Assembly: GCA_036524115.1 (NCBI GenBank)
Contig: DATDCY010000059.1
Location: 1-16,023, forward strand
Length of the DNA: 16,023 nucleotides
Origin: a bacterium
Lineage (GTDB): Bacteria > JAUVQV01 > DATDCY01
Reading direction: 5' to 3'
The notes below the pieces were generated by a model that worked only from the letters and a program-made list of their open reading frames with translations, was not told where the DNA came from and ran no database searches. Position 1 is the first letter of the stretch. Every line of letters starts with the position of its first letter. Shown piece by piece: positions 1 to 8,403 of this stretch. Both the position numbers and the translations under genes were made by a program.

Positions 1-10
1 TGCTGCTCAT
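1..10 (-). CDS. Start of an unidentified downstream gene, cut by the window edge
   Basis: An ATG on the minus strand (bases 10 to 8) opens a frame reading Met-Ser-Ser before the window ends. It is preceded by a strong Shine-Dalgarno-like GGAGGGACGG about five bases upstream, which is the main support. It lies 57 bases after the stop of the SulP gene on the same strand, so it may be the last visible member of the efflux operon. Three codons do not allow a function to be named. Confidence 0.5.
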
Positions 11-34
11 GATCCGTCCCTCCGTGTTGAAGAC

Positions 35-52
35 GCCGGGCGGCCGCCCGGC
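35..52. repeat. Perfect 18-bp GC palindrome between operon genes
   Basis: The sequence GCCGGGCGGCCGCCCGGC is a perfect palindrome and could form a seven-base-pair stem with a four-base loop in RNA. It sits in the 57-base gap between the SulP stop and the next minus-strand start. No run of T follows it, so it may be an intercistronic mRNA-processing or attenuation hairpin rather than a full terminator. Confidence 0.4.
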
Positions 53-67
53 CCCACGGAAACTAAG

Positions 68-1912
68 CTAGGTCCTCGACGAGGTTCGCGCCACATCCGG
101 CGCGGCGGCGGTCGTCGCCGGAAAGTCCGGCGGACCGGGCATCTGGGCGCACTCGTGGAAGATGCGCAGCCGGCAGACGCGGCAGCGCTCGGGGTCCAGG
201 CGCGGGACGATCTTCCCGAGCGCCTCGACCTTCGAGCCGAAGACGTTCTCCTCGCCGACGCTGGCGATGCAGCCGGCGCGGTGGAGGATTCCGCGGGCCT
301 CGCCGTGGAGCGAACAGAGGTAGAGCACCCGCCCGTTCACGCGCAGGCGCCGCGCCTCCTGGTTGAGCATCTCGCACCCGGCCAGGTCGATGAAGTTGAT
401 GCCGCTGCCGACGACGAGGATGTGGGCCTGCTCCGGGCTGTCGCGGGCGATCGCCTGCAGCCGCTCCGCGACGTGATCGACCGCGCCGAAGAAGATGGAG
501 CCGTCGATCCTCACGATCTTGAGCTGCGGGCACTCCGGCAGCGGTTTCGTGGCGACGTTGACGAGGCTGCGCCGGCCGCTGTCGGGGTCCGGCACCATGG
601 TCACGAACGTCGGGTGGGCCGTGCGGTTGAGGTAGAGCACGAGCGAGAGGATCACGCCGACGTAGATCGCGAACTCCAGCTGCACGAAGAGCGTCGACAG
701 GAAGGTCACGACGAGGACGGCGGTTTCCGCGTGGCTCACGCGCAGGATGTGGCCGATGTGGCGGGTGTTGACGAGCTTGGCCGCCACGAGGATCAGCACG
801 CCCGCCATCGCCGGGTCGGGGAGATAGGCCGTCAGCGGCGCCACCAGCAGCAGGATGGCGGCCAGCAGGAACGCGGCGAAGACGGCGGCCAGCGGCGTCT
901 TCGCCCCCGCCTCGTAGTTGACGCCTGTGCGCGTGAAGGACCCCGAGGAGGCATAGCTCGAGAAGAAACTCCCCGCGAGGTTGGAGAGCCCCTGCCCGAC
1001 GAACTCCCGGTTGCTGTCGATGCGCTGGTGCGAGCGCGCGCCGATCGAGCGCGCGATCGAGACCGCCTCGGTCAGCCCGAGCAGCGCGACGGCGAGCGCC
1101 CCCGGGGCGAGCTGGCGGAGGGTGTGCACGGAGAGGTCCGGGTGCGACAGCGGCGGCAGCTGTCCGGGCAGCGCCCCGACGAACTGCACGCCGTGCGCCG
1201 TGCCGTCGGTCGCCGCCGCGAGGAGGCTGCCGGCGACCAGCGCGATGAGCATCCCCGGCCACCGCGGCAGCAGGAGATTCAAGACGAGGGCGATGGCCAG
1301 GGTCGCGGCGGCGATTGCCGCGACGTGCCCGTTGGTCTCCGGCAGGTGGCGCAGGATCTCGGCCCAGGTGTGCAGGAACGAGTCGCCGCGGGTGATCGTC
1401 AGGCCGAGGAAGTGACGCAGCTGGCTGGTGCCGATCAGGATCGCCGCGCCCGCCGTGAAGCCGACGATCACCGAATGCGAGACGAAGTTCGTGAGGGCGC
1501 CGAGGCGCGCGAGACCGAGCGCGAGCTGGAAGAGACCGGCGAGGAAGGTGAGCGTCAGGACGAGCTGAATGTAGTCGGCCGAACCGCGGGCCGCCAGCGG
1601 GCTCACGGTGGTGAGGACCACGATCGAGATCGCGGTGGTCGGGCCGGAGATCAGGTGGCGCGAGGAGCCGAAGAGGGCGGCGACGATCGCCGGCACGATC
1701 GCGGAGTAGAGGCCGTACTCGGGGGGGAGCCCGGCGATGATCGCGAACGCCACGCCCTGGGGCAGCACGATCACGGCGCCGGTGAGGCCGGCGATGAGGT
1801 CGGCGCGCACACTCCGGGGGGTGACGCTCCCGATCCACGACAGGAACGGCAGCGCCCGCGTCAGGAAAGACGGCGGCCCGGGGGGCGCGCCGGAATCGTC
1901 GCGCTCCGCCAC
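68..1912 (-). CDS. SulP/SLC26-family anion permease with C-terminal STAS domain
   Basis: A 614-residue inner-membrane anion transporter of the SulP family, which moves sulfate, bicarbonate or related anions. The N-terminal part has the family core: RADLIAGLTGAVIVLPQG near residues 37-52, the conserved GPTTAIS near 90-96, and the signature segment around 307-340 (GQGLSNLAGSFFSS then SGSFTRTGVNYEAG). About a dozen hydrophobic segments run to residue 430. A STAS domain spans about 460-570 and contains GINFIDLAG. The tail carries Cys577, Cys580 and Cys588, which is unusual for the family. The start is GTG; no good ribosome site precedes it, but the frame is needed to include the conserved N-terminus. 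It begins 20 bases after the RND stop, so it is probably co-transcribed. Substrate is inferred only. Confidence 0.93.
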   Translation of the reverse strand: MAERDDSGAPPGPPSFLTRALPFLSWIGSVTPRSVRADLIAGLTGAVIVLPQGVAFAIIAGLPPEYGLYSAIVPAIVAALFGSSRHLISGPTTAISIVVLTTVSPLAARGSADYIQLVLTLTFLAGLFQLALGLARLGALTNFVSHSVIVGFTAGAAILIGTSQLRHFLGLTITRGDSFLHTWAEILRHLPETNGHVAAIAAATLAIALVLNLLLPRWPGMLIALVAGSLLAAATDGTAHGVQFVGALPGQLPPLSHPDLSVHTLRQLAPGALAVALLGLTEAVSIARSIGARSHQRIDSNREFVGQGLSNLAGSFFSSYASSGSFTRTGVNYEAGAKTPLAAVFAAFLLAAILLLVAPLTAYLPDPAMAGVLILVAAKLVNTRHIGHILRVSHAETAVLVVTFLSTLFVQLEFAIYVGVILSLVLYLNRTAHPTFVTMVPDPDSGRRSLVNVATKPLPECPQLKIVRIDGSIFFGAVDHVAERLQAIARDSPEQAHILVVGSGINFIDLAGCEMLNQEARRLRVNGRVLYLCSLHGEARGILHRAGCIASVGEENVFGSKVEALGKIVPRLDPERCRVCRLRIFHECAQMPGPPDFPATTAAAPDVARTSSRT

Positions 1913-1932
1913 GGGCCGAGTCTAACAGGATT

Positions 1933-4900
1933 TCAGCGCTGCGGCTCCGGTTCCTCGGCGGGTGCCACGACCGCGCACGATTCCCCGTCCGCGCATTCTG
2001 CCTGGGCGCCGCGCCGCTGGAGCAGGGCCGCGTCGAAGTAGAGCAGCGGCACCGCGACCAGCGTCAGGACCGTCGAGGCGACGGCGCCGAACATCATCGA
2101 GATCGCCAGGCCCTGGAAGATCGGGTCGAAGAGCATCACGAGCGAGGCGACGACGACGGCCGCCGCGGTCAGCGCGATCGGCCGGAAGCGCACCGCCCCG
2201 GCCTCGATCACCGCCTCGGCCAGCTCGCCGGTCTCCCGCGCCCGGACTTGAGCGAAGTCGACGAGCAGGATGGAGTTGCGCACGACGATCCCCGCCAGCG
2301 CGATGAAGCCGATCATCGACGTCGCCGTGAAGAACGCGCCGAAGGCCCAGTGCCCGGGGAGGATGCCGACGAGCGTCAGCGGGATCGGCGCCATGATCAC
2401 CAGCGGCACCAGGAAGCTGCGGAACCAGGCCACGACGAGGATGTAGATCAGCACGAGCACCGCCGCGAAGGCGAGGCCCATGTCGCGGAAGACCTCGTAG
2501 GTGATGTGCCACTCGCCGTCCCACTTCATCGCGTAGCGGTCGGCGCGGTCGGGCTGGACCGCCGAGAACTGCGCCAGTTCGTAGCCCTCGGGCAGGCGCA
2601 GGGCCGCGATGCGCTTCTTCATCGCGAGGATCGCGTAGACCGGGCTCTCGGCGATGCCGGCCACGTCCCCGATGACGTAGGTCACCGGCCGCAGGTTCTT
2701 GTGGTAGATCGTCTTCTCGGCGATGCCGCGGCGCACCTGCGCCAGCTCCGCCAGCGGGACCTGCACGCCGGCGGGGGAGGGCACGGTCACGCCGGCCAGC
2801 GTCTCGACGCCGGTGCGCGCCTCGCGCGGCAGCCGGACCACCAGTTCCACCGGCTCCTTCTCGCGCGGCAGGTGCACCTGACCGGCGGAGGCGCCGCCGA
2901 GCGCCACGGCCAGGGCCTGCGAGACCTGTTCGGTCGGGATGCCGTTGAGCGCGGCCTTGGCCCGGTCGACCGCGAGGGTGACCTTCTCCTGGTCGTCCTC
3001 GACGTACCAGTCGACGTCCACGACGCCGGGCGTCGTCTCGAAGATGCGGCGGACGTCGGCGGCGACCGTCGCGCGCCGGCCCTGGTCCGGCCCGTAGACC
3101 TCCGCGACGAGCGTCGAGAGCACCGGCGGCCCCGGCGGGATCTCGGCGACCTTGACCCGTCCGCCGTGTCGCGCGCCGATCGCGGCGACCGCCGGGCGGA
3201 TGCGCTTGGCGATCTCGTGGCTCTGCGCCGAGCGCTCGCCCTTGGGCGCGAGGTTCACCTGCAGGTCGGCCTCGTTCGGCGCCGAGCGCAGGAAGTAGTG
3301 GCGCACCAGCCCGTTGAAGTTGTAGGGGGACGCAGCGCCCGCGTAGAGCTGCCAGTCGGCGACCTCGGGGACGGTCCGCAGATAGCGGCCGATCTCGACG
3401 CCCGCCTGCGTCGTCTGCTCGAGGGGCGTGCCCTCGGGCATGTCGATGACGATCTGCAGCTCGCTCTTGTTGTCGAAGGGCAGCATCTTGACCGTCACCT
3501 TCTTCAGCGGGATCAGCGCGACGGCGCCGGCCAGCAGCAGGACGACGCCGCCGAGCGCACCGAGGCGGCGCGCGCGGCTGCGCAGGAACGGGCGCAGCGC
3601 CCCGCCGTAGAGCCGCTCGAGCCCCGAGACCTGCGCCTCCTCGTGCCCGCCGCCGCCGTGCACCCGGCGCAGCACCTGGTACGCCAGCCAGGGGCTGACG
3701 ATGAACGCCACGAGCAGCGAGAAGACCATCGCCGCCGAGGCGCCGACCGGGATCGGGCGCATGTAGGGCCCCATCAGGCCGCGGACGAACGCCAGCGGCA
3801 GCAGCGCTGCGATGACGGTGAAGGTCGCGAGGATCGTCGGGTTGCCGACCTCGTCCACGGCGAGGACCGCCGCGAGCTTGGAGCGCGAGCCGCCGCCTCT
3901 CGCCGCGAAGTGCCGGTGGATGTTCTCGACGACGACGATCGCGTCGTCGACGAGGATGCCGATCGAGAAGATCAGGGCGAACAGCGTGACGCGGTTGAGC
4001 GTGTAGCCGTAGAGGTAGTTCACGAGCAGCGTCAGCGCCAGCGTCACCGGCACGGCGACCGCCACGACGACCGCCTCGCGCCAGCCGAGCGCCAGCGCGA
4101 CGAGCAGGATGACGGAGACGGTCGCGATGAGCATGTGCTTGAGCAGTTCGTCGGACTTCTCCTGCGCCGTCTCGCCGTAGTCGCGCGTCACGGTCATCTG
4201 CACGTCGGCGGGAATCACCGTCCCCCGCAGCTCCTCGAGGCGCGCGCGGGCCGCGCGGGTCACGAGGCTGGCGTTGGTGCCGCGCTTCTTGGCGACGGCG
4301 ACGGTCACGGCTGCGTACTCGCGGCCGCGGTCGGCGCCGGCGGCGATGCCCCGCGATCCCGCGGCGGGCCCGAGGCCGAAGAGCACGTAGGTCGACGGCT
4401 CGGCGGGGCCGTCCTCGACCCGCGCCACGTCGCGCAGGTAGACCGGGCGGCCGCCGGCGACTCCGGCGACGATGTTCCCGACTTCCTCGGCGCTGCCGAG
4501 CAGGCCGCCGGTCTCGACGAGCACCTCCTTCCCGCCCCGGGTCACCGTGCCCGAGGGGAGCAGCACATTGGCGCGCCGCAGCGCATCGAGCACCTGCAGC
4601 GGCGAGAGCCCGCTGCCGCGCAGCCGGGGCGGATCGAGCACGACGCGCACCTGGCGGCGCTCGCCGCCGATGAGCGTGGTCTCCGAGACGTTGTCGATCC
4701 GGTTGAGGTCCTCGACGACCTCCGCGCCGATGCGGCGCAGCTGCCCGCCGTCGAGGCGATCGGACCAGAGCGTCGCGGCGAAGACCGGGACGTCGTCGAT
4801 CGAGCGCGGCTTGATCAGGGGCTGCGCGACGCCCGCCGGGATCAGGTCGGCGTTGGACATCAGCTTGTTGTAGAGCTTGACGATGCTGTCTTCGGCGTTC

Positions 4901-5214
4901 TGTCCGACGCGGAAACGCACGATCGCCATTGCCATGCCCGGCCTGGTGATCGAGTAGACGTACTCCACGCCGTCGATCTCCCAGAGCTTGCGCTCCATCG
5001 GGTTCGTGACGCGCTCCTCGACCTCCCGCGCGGTGGCCCCGGGGTAGGCGACGAAGACGTCCATCATCGGGACGACGATCTGCGGTTCCTCCTCGCGCGG
5101 GGTGACGAACACGGCGATCGCCCCGAGCAGCAACGACGCCAGCACGATGACCGGCGTGAGCTTCGAGGTCAGGAAGGCGCGGGCGATGCGCCCGGAGATG
5201 CCTACCGACTGCAT
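1933..5214 (-). CDS. RND-family efflux permease (AcrB-like inner-membrane pump)
   Basis: A 1093-residue proton-driven inner-membrane efflux pump, a normal length for the RND superfamily. It shows the two-fold family layout: TM1 near residues 20-38, a large periplasmic porter region, a TM2-TM6 block at about 360-515, a second porter region, and a TM8-TM12 block at about 910-1065. TM4 carries [17 protein letters not shown], with the proton-relay pair Asp423-Asp424. TM10 reads [13 protein letters not shown], with Arg where AcrB has the relay Lys940. The substrate cannot be read from sequence. Its ATG overlaps the stop of the membrane-fusion gene by one base (TGATG), indicating translational coupling. 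With the upstream lipoprotein and TolC-like gene it forms a complete tripartite pump. Confidence 0.95.
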   Translation of the reverse strand: MQSVGISGRIARAFLTSKLTPVIVLASLLLGAIAVFVTPREEEPQIVVPMMDVFVAYPGATAREVEERVTNPMERKLWEIDGVEYVYSITRPGMAMAIVRFRVGQNAEDSIVKLYNKLMSNADLIPAGVAQPLIKPRSIDDVPVFAATLWSDRLDGGQLRRIGAEVVEDLNRIDNVSETTLIGGERRQVRVVLDPPRLRGSGLSPLQVLDALRRANVLLPSGTVTRGGKEVLVETGGLLGSAEEVGNIVAGVAGGRPVYLRDVARVEDGPAEPSTYVLFGLGPAAGSRGIAAGADRGREYAAVTVAVAKKRGTNASLVTRAARARLEELRGTVIPADVQMTVTRDYGETAQEKSDELLKHMLIATVSVILLVALALGWREAVVVAVAVPVTLALTLLVNYLYGYTLNRVTLFALIFSIGILVDDAIVVVENIHRHFAARGGGSRSKLAAVLAVDEVGNPTILATFTVIAALLPLAFVRGLMGPYMRPIPVGASAAMVFSLLVAFIVSPWLAYQVLRRVHGGGGHEEAQVSGLERLYGGALRPFLRSRARRLGALGGVVLLLAGAVALIPLKKVTVKMLPFDNKSELQIVIDMPEGTPLEQTTQAGVEIGRYLRTVPEVADWQLYAGAASPYNFNGLVRHYFLRSAPNEADLQVNLAPKGERSAQSHEIAKRIRPAVAAIGARHGGRVKVAEIPPGPPVLSTLVAEVYGPDQGRRATVAADVRRIFETTPGVVDVDWYVEDDQEKVTLAVDRAKAALNGIPTEQVSQALAVALGGASAGQVHLPREKEPVELVVRLPREARTGVETLAGVTVPSPAGVQVPLAELAQVRRGIAEKTIYHKNLRPVTYVIGDVAGIAESPVYAILAMKKRIAALRLPEGYELAQFSAVQPDRADRYAMKWDGEWHITYEVFRDMGLAFAAVLVLIYILVVAWFRSFLVPLVIMAPIPLTLVGILPGHWAFGAFFTATSMIGFIALAGIVVRNSILLVDFAQVRARETGELAEAVIEAGAVRFRPIALTAAAVVVASLVMLFDPIFQGLAISMMFGAVASTVLTLVAVPLLYFDAALLQRRGAQAECADGESCAVVAPAEEPEPQR

Positions 5215-6386
5215 CAGCGGCCCTCCTCCGCGAGCTGGACGCCGTCCGCGGCGCGCTCTGCGCCCTCGACCACGATGCGCTCACCGGCGGCGAGGCCCGA
5301 GAGGATCTCGCGCCGGCCCGCCCCGGCCGCCGGGCCCGACTGGACGATGCGGAAGCCGAGGCTGCCGTTGCCCGCGACGTAGACGCCGTCGAGCTGGCCG
5401 CGGTGGACCACGGCGCTCTCCGGCACGACGATCGCGGTGCGTGTGCCGAGCGCCACGCGGACGCGGGCGTACTGGCCGGAGCCGAAGCGCGGGTCGGCCG
5501 GGAGACTGGCGCGGACCAGGAACGTCCGCGAGACCGGGTCGGCGGCCGGGACGACCTCGGTCACCGGGACAGTCCCTGCATAGCCCGCGGCGTCGACCCC
5601 GACAGCAAGGGGCGTCCCCTTGCCGATCGTGCCCGAGAGCGAGCCGTCGACCGGCAGCTCGAGGCGGTAGCGCCCCTCGGCCTCGATAGCCAGCAGCGGC
5701 TGGCCCGGGGCGGCCATCGAGCCGGGGTCGATCCGCTTCGCGGTGACCCTGCCGGAGACCGGGGCGGTGATCACGGTGAACGCCAGCCACGTCCTGGCCT
5801 CCTCCCCGGCGCTCGCGGCCTGGGCGACGGCGCCCTCGGCCTGCGCGATCGCCGCCTCGGCCTGGGCCACCGCCGCGCGCGCCACGCTCTCCTGCGCCGC
5901 GACCTGTTCGTACTCCTGGCGGGACACGGCGCGGCTCTGGAGCAGCGCCTGGTAGCGTGCGTGCGTCGCGGCCGCGAGCCCGAGCTGTGCCTGTGCCTGG
6001 GCGCGCGCCGCCTCGGCCTGCTGCCGACCCGCCTCGGCCTGCCGCCGCGCACTCTCGGCCTGCTGCACCTTTGCCTGCAGTTCGCGGTCGTCGAGCACCA
6101 CCAGGGTCTGTCCCCTGGAGACGCGGTCGCCCTCGTCCACGGAGACCGAGACGACCTGGGCCATCACGCGCGCCGCGACCTGGCTCACCGCCGACGACTG
6201 GACGCTGCCGGCCAGCTCCCTGACGACATCGAGCTCCTCGGCCGCGACGGGCGCCGTGCGCAGCCCGGCGACCTTGACCGGCGCCTGGGGCGCTTTGGCT
6301 CCCTCGTCCCGCTTCCCGCCGCAGCCGGCAAGCAACACCACGCAGGCCGCGCCCACCGCAGCGGCCGACCGGATCCTGGCGTTCAT
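5214..6386 (-). CDS. Periplasmic membrane-fusion (adaptor) lipoprotein of the RND pump
   Basis: A 390-residue HlyD/AcrA-type adaptor that bridges the RND pump and the outer-membrane channel. The N-terminus is a lipoprotein signal with lipobox LAGC, giving Cys22 as the lipidated residue. A split lipoyl-like domain (about 68-100 and 202-235) flanks a long Ala/Gln/Glu-rich helical hairpin (about 103-198). A beta-barrel and a membrane-proximal domain follow. I chose the ATG at 6386 because it has a strong GGGAGGGAG ribosome site and gives a compact signal peptide. Two in-frame ATGs at 6407 and 6416 are alternatives, and the one at 6416 overlaps the TolC stop as ATGA. The stop overlaps the RND start. 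Confidence 0.93.
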   Translation of the reverse strand: MNARIRSAAAVGAACVVLLAGCGGKRDEGAKAPQAPVKVAGLRTAPVAAEELDVVRELAGSVQSSAVSQVAARVMAQVVSVSVDEGDRVSRGQTLVVLDDRELQAKVQQAESARRQAEAGRQQAEAARAQAQAQLGLAAATHARYQALLQSRAVSRQEYEQVAAQESVARAAVAQAEAAIAQAEGAVAQAASAGEEARTWLAFTVITAPVSGRVTAKRIDPGSMAAPGQPLLAIEAEGRYRLELPVDGSLSGTIGKGTPLAVGVDAAGYAGTVPVTEVVPAADPVSRTFLVRASLPADPRFGSGQYARVRVALGTRTAIVVPESAVVHRGQLDGVYVAGNGSLGFRIVQSGPAAGAGRREILSGLAAGERIVVEGAERAADGVQLAEEGR

Positions 6387-6412
6387 CGGATTTCTCCCTC
6401 CCTTCATGGCGT

Positions 6413-7771
6413 TCATCCCCCGATCTTCTCGAGCAGCAGGCCCGATGCGAAGTGCAGCTGGGCCACGGCGGTCGCGAGGTCGACCGTCGTGCGCGTCCTC
6501 TCGGAGCGCGCCCGGTTCAGGGCGGCCTGCGCGTCGAGCAGTGCGACCATCGTCGCCAGGCCGTTCTCGTAGCGCACCCGCACGAGGCGTTGCCCCTCCC
6601 CGGCCGAAGCCAGGGCTTCCTCGGCGATCCTGAGGCTCTGGCGGGCCTCGTCCAGCCGCAGCCACGCCTCCTGCACCCGGAAGCGGGCCTCCTTTGCCAT
6701 GCCGGCGCGCTGGGATTCGGCGCGCGCCAGCTCGCCCGCGGCCTGCCGCTCCGCGGCGGCGCTGTGCCAGCCGGCGGAGAGCTTCCAGGTGACGGCGACT
6801 CCCGCGCTGTAGCTCGTGCCGGAAGTGCCGAGCGGCAGGTCCGGATCGTTGGCCTGGAGCGAGCCGAAGAGGCCGACCTCGGGGAGCCGCTCCGCCTTGG
6901 CAAGACGCACCGCGCGCCTGGCGTTCCCCACCCGCTCGTCCATTGCGCGCAGGTCGGCGCGGGCGGCGACCCGCTCGAGCAGCGTCGCCAGCTCCGGAAC
7001 CTCCACCGTGAGGTCGTTCGCGCCCGGGATCACCGCGTCCTCGCGGCCCAGCGCCAGGCCGAGCCCCCGCCGGGCGATCTCCACGTTGTTCTGCACGGTC
7101 AGCCGCGCCCGCCTCGCCTCGCTCAGCGCGACGCTGGCACGCAGACGGTCCGAGGCCAGTCCGACCCCGGCGTCCTCGGCCACCGTCGCGAGGCGGACGT
7201 GCTCCGCGGCGTCCTCCTCCGCTTTGGCCGCGGCCTCGCCGTAGGCCTCCGCGGCCTTCGCGCCGAGCCACGCCTGCAGTGCGGCGTGCGCGGTCTCCTC
7301 GCGCGTGCGGGCCACGTCGAACCCGACCGCCGTCGCCTCCCCGCGCGCCAGGGCAATGCCGAGTGTCGCCCGCGGCGCGTAGAGGGGCTGGGCCACGGTG
7401 AGGCTCGTCTGGAAGTCGCTGATCGCCGCCGGGCCGTTGAACGAGCCCGGGGCGCCCTGCAGGTCGGCGGCGGCAAAGCGCCCCTGGTTGATCTTCGTCG
7501 AGAAGTCGTACGCCGGGTTGTCCGTGCGCAGGAAGCGCTCCTCGATCGAGACGCCCGGCAGCAGGAAGCTGCGCGCGGCGTCGACCGCCCCGGCGGCCGC
7601 GGCCTGTCGGCCCTGCTCCGCCTTCAGCAGATCGTTGCCGCGGAGCGCCTCCGCGATCGACTCGCGCAGTGTCAGCTCCTCGCCCGCGGCGGCCCGGCCG
7701 GGGGCCACCCCGAGCGCCGCCGCCAGCGCCGCCGCCAGCAGCGCGGGCACCCGTCTCGCTTCGCTCTTCAT
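6413..7771 (-). CDS. TolC-family outer-membrane efflux channel
   Basis: A 452-residue outer-membrane factor of the tripartite pump, typical in length for the family. It has a cleavable signal peptide (hydrophobic Ala/Leu core, likely cleavage after about residue 28) and then LTLRESIAEALRGN, the usual first helix of an OEP domain. Two OEP repeats of long Ala/Arg/Glu-rich helices follow. The second repeat ends with the characteristic RVRYENGLATMVALLDAQ about 50 residues before the C-terminus. The ATG overlaps the arsR stop by four bases (ATGA) and is preceded by a GGGGGAG ribosome site inside arsR. It is the second gene of the operon. Confidence 0.93.
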   Translation of the reverse strand: MKSEARRVPALLAAALAAALGVAPGRAAAGEELTLRESIAEALRGNDLLKAEQGRQAAAAGAVDAARSFLLPGVSIEERFLRTDNPAYDFSTKINQGRFAAADLQGAPGSFNGPAAISDFQTSLTVAQPLYAPRATLGIALARGEATAVGFDVARTREETAHAALQAWLGAKAAEAYGEAAAKAEEDAAEHVRLATVAEDAGVGLASDRLRASVALSEARRARLTVQNNVEIARRGLGLALGREDAVIPGANDLTVEVPELATLLERVAARADLRAMDERVGNARRAVRLAKAERLPEVGLFGSLQANDPDLPLGTSGTSYSAGVAVTWKLSAGWHSAAAERQAAGELARAESQRAGMAKEARFRVQEAWLRLDEARQSLRIAEEALASAGEGQRLVRVRYENGLATMVALLDAQAALNRARSERTRTTVDLATAVAQLHFASGLLLEKIGG

Positions 7772-8169
7772 ATCTTCGACTCCCCCTTGCGTGCGCGAAA
7801 CCGCGCCAGCGCGGTGCGGTCGCAGGTCTTGTTCTCGCCGCGGAACTCCAGGCAGTCGCGCAGGCGCTCGCGGTCCCGCTCCATGGCCGGTTCCCCCGCC
7901 AGTGCGGTCGTCACCAGGTTCACGATTCCGCGCTTGCCCCCGCGGCGCCCCTCCTCGGTGATCGCGTAGCGCATGCGCTTGCCCTCGCGCCGCGCGTCCA
8001 CCAGGCCGGCAGACCGCAGAACCCCGAGGTGGCTCGAGACCAGGGACTGGGAGAGGCCGAGGACGCCCATGAGCTCGAAGACGCAGAGCTCCCGCTCGCG
8101 CAGGAGCATGAGGATCCGCAGCCGGTTTTCGTCGCCGAGCGCCTTGAGGCACTGCACCATCGTGTTCAT
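7768..8169 (-). CDS. ArsR/SmtB-family transcriptional repressor
   Basis: A 133-residue winged-helix regulator and the first gene of the efflux operon. The recognition region reads ELCVFELMGVLGLSQSLVSS, then HLGVLRSAGLV and a wing EGKRMRYAI, all typical of ArsR. The classic metalloid motif ELCVCDL is altered to ELCVFEL, leaving Cys29 alone. Further cysteines are Cys7, Cys106 and Cys116. Sensing through Cys29 with the C-terminal cysteines is possible, either as a metalloid site or as a persulfide-type thiol switch like that of SqrR/BigR; the sequence does not decide. A strong GGAGGGAGAG ribosome site precedes the ATG. A perfect inverted repeat 30 bases upstream is its likely operator, so it probably autoregulates the pump. 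Confidence 0.93.
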   Translation of the reverse strand: MNTMVQCLKALGDENRLRILMLLRERELCVFELMGVLGLSQSLVSSHLGVLRSAGLVDARREGKRMRYAITEEGRRGGKRGIVNLVTTALAGEPAMERDRERLRDCLEFRGENKTCDRTALARFRARKGESKI

Positions 8170-8198
8170 CGTTCTCTCCCTCCTCCCCGCCGCCGATA

Positions 8199-8220
8199 CA
8201 TATCAACAACAATTGATATG
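8199..8220. promoter_or_regulatory. Inverted-repeat operator, probably bound by the ArsR-family repressor
   Basis: CATATCAA and TTGATATG form a perfect eight-base inverted repeat with a six-base spacer (CAACAA), centred about 40 bases upstream of the arsR start. This AT-rich island stands out in a GC-rich region. Half-sites of the ATCAA/TTGAT kind separated by about six bases suit ArsR/SmtB dimers. It could also influence the divergent plus-strand genes, although their candidate promoter lies about 130 bases away. Confidence 0.75.
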
Positions 8221-8266
8221 AGTCCCGGACCCCCGAATCGATTCACAGCGGCGTCGGGGCGGCGTC

Positions 8267-8294
8267 TGTTTCGCGCCTGTTCACAAATGAAACA
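8267..8294. promoter_or_regulatory. Dyad TGTTTC-N16-GAAACA, possible enhancer-binding site
   Basis: Two perfect six-base inverted half-sites lie at 8267-8272 and 8289-8294. They are centred roughly 90-95 bases upstream of the start point predicted from the sigma-54-like promoter. That is a normal place for a bacterial enhancer-binding protein site. A second, weaker dyad (GTCGA at 8296-8300 and TCGAC at 8313-8317) lies just downstream. Function is inferred from position and symmetry only. Confidence 0.4.
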
Positions 8295-8347
8295 CGTCGA
8301 TCACTCGGCGCTTCGACAGAAGCTTTTAGTTTCCATGAGTTGCGTAC

Positions 8348-8362
8348 TGGCACGCCTATTGA
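8348..8362 (+). promoter_or_regulatory. Candidate sigma-54 (-24/-12) promoter of the USP-TSUP1 cluster
   Basis: CTGGCACG then, after four bases, TTGAA matches the sigma-54 consensus TGGCACG-N4-TTGCW with correct spacing; only the C of the -12 GC is missing (A instead). The predicted start is near 8374, leaving a leader of about 30 bases before the USP-like ATG at 8404. The AT-rich stretch at 8321-8340 could be a bend or IHF-type region between enhancer site and promoter. Confidence 0.55.
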
Positions 8363-8403
8363 AATGTCACGGTGCAGGAACCAACGGGAAAGGAAGGGCG
8401 GCG

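Noticed and set aside
155-2041. Long plus-strand open frame opposite the SulP gene
   Set aside because: Low-complexity, highly charged translation with no motifs; it is the shadow of the well-supported permease on the other strand.
1922-5284. Second minus-strand frame covering the RND gene
   Set aside because: Arg- and Gly-rich composition with no membrane segments; the overlapping frame encodes a complete RND pump.
2248-5382. Very long open frame on the plus strand opposite the RND and adaptor genes
   Set aside because: Its translation is Arg/Asp/Glu/His-rich with no recognisable domain, as expected from antisense of a GC-rich gene. The minus-strand RND gene has full family motifs.
8181-8400. 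Possible small RNA or riboswitch in the divergent gap
   Set aside because: The visible structure is explained by an operator-like dyad, an enhancer-like dyad and a sigma-54-like promoter. I saw no conserved riboswitch core.
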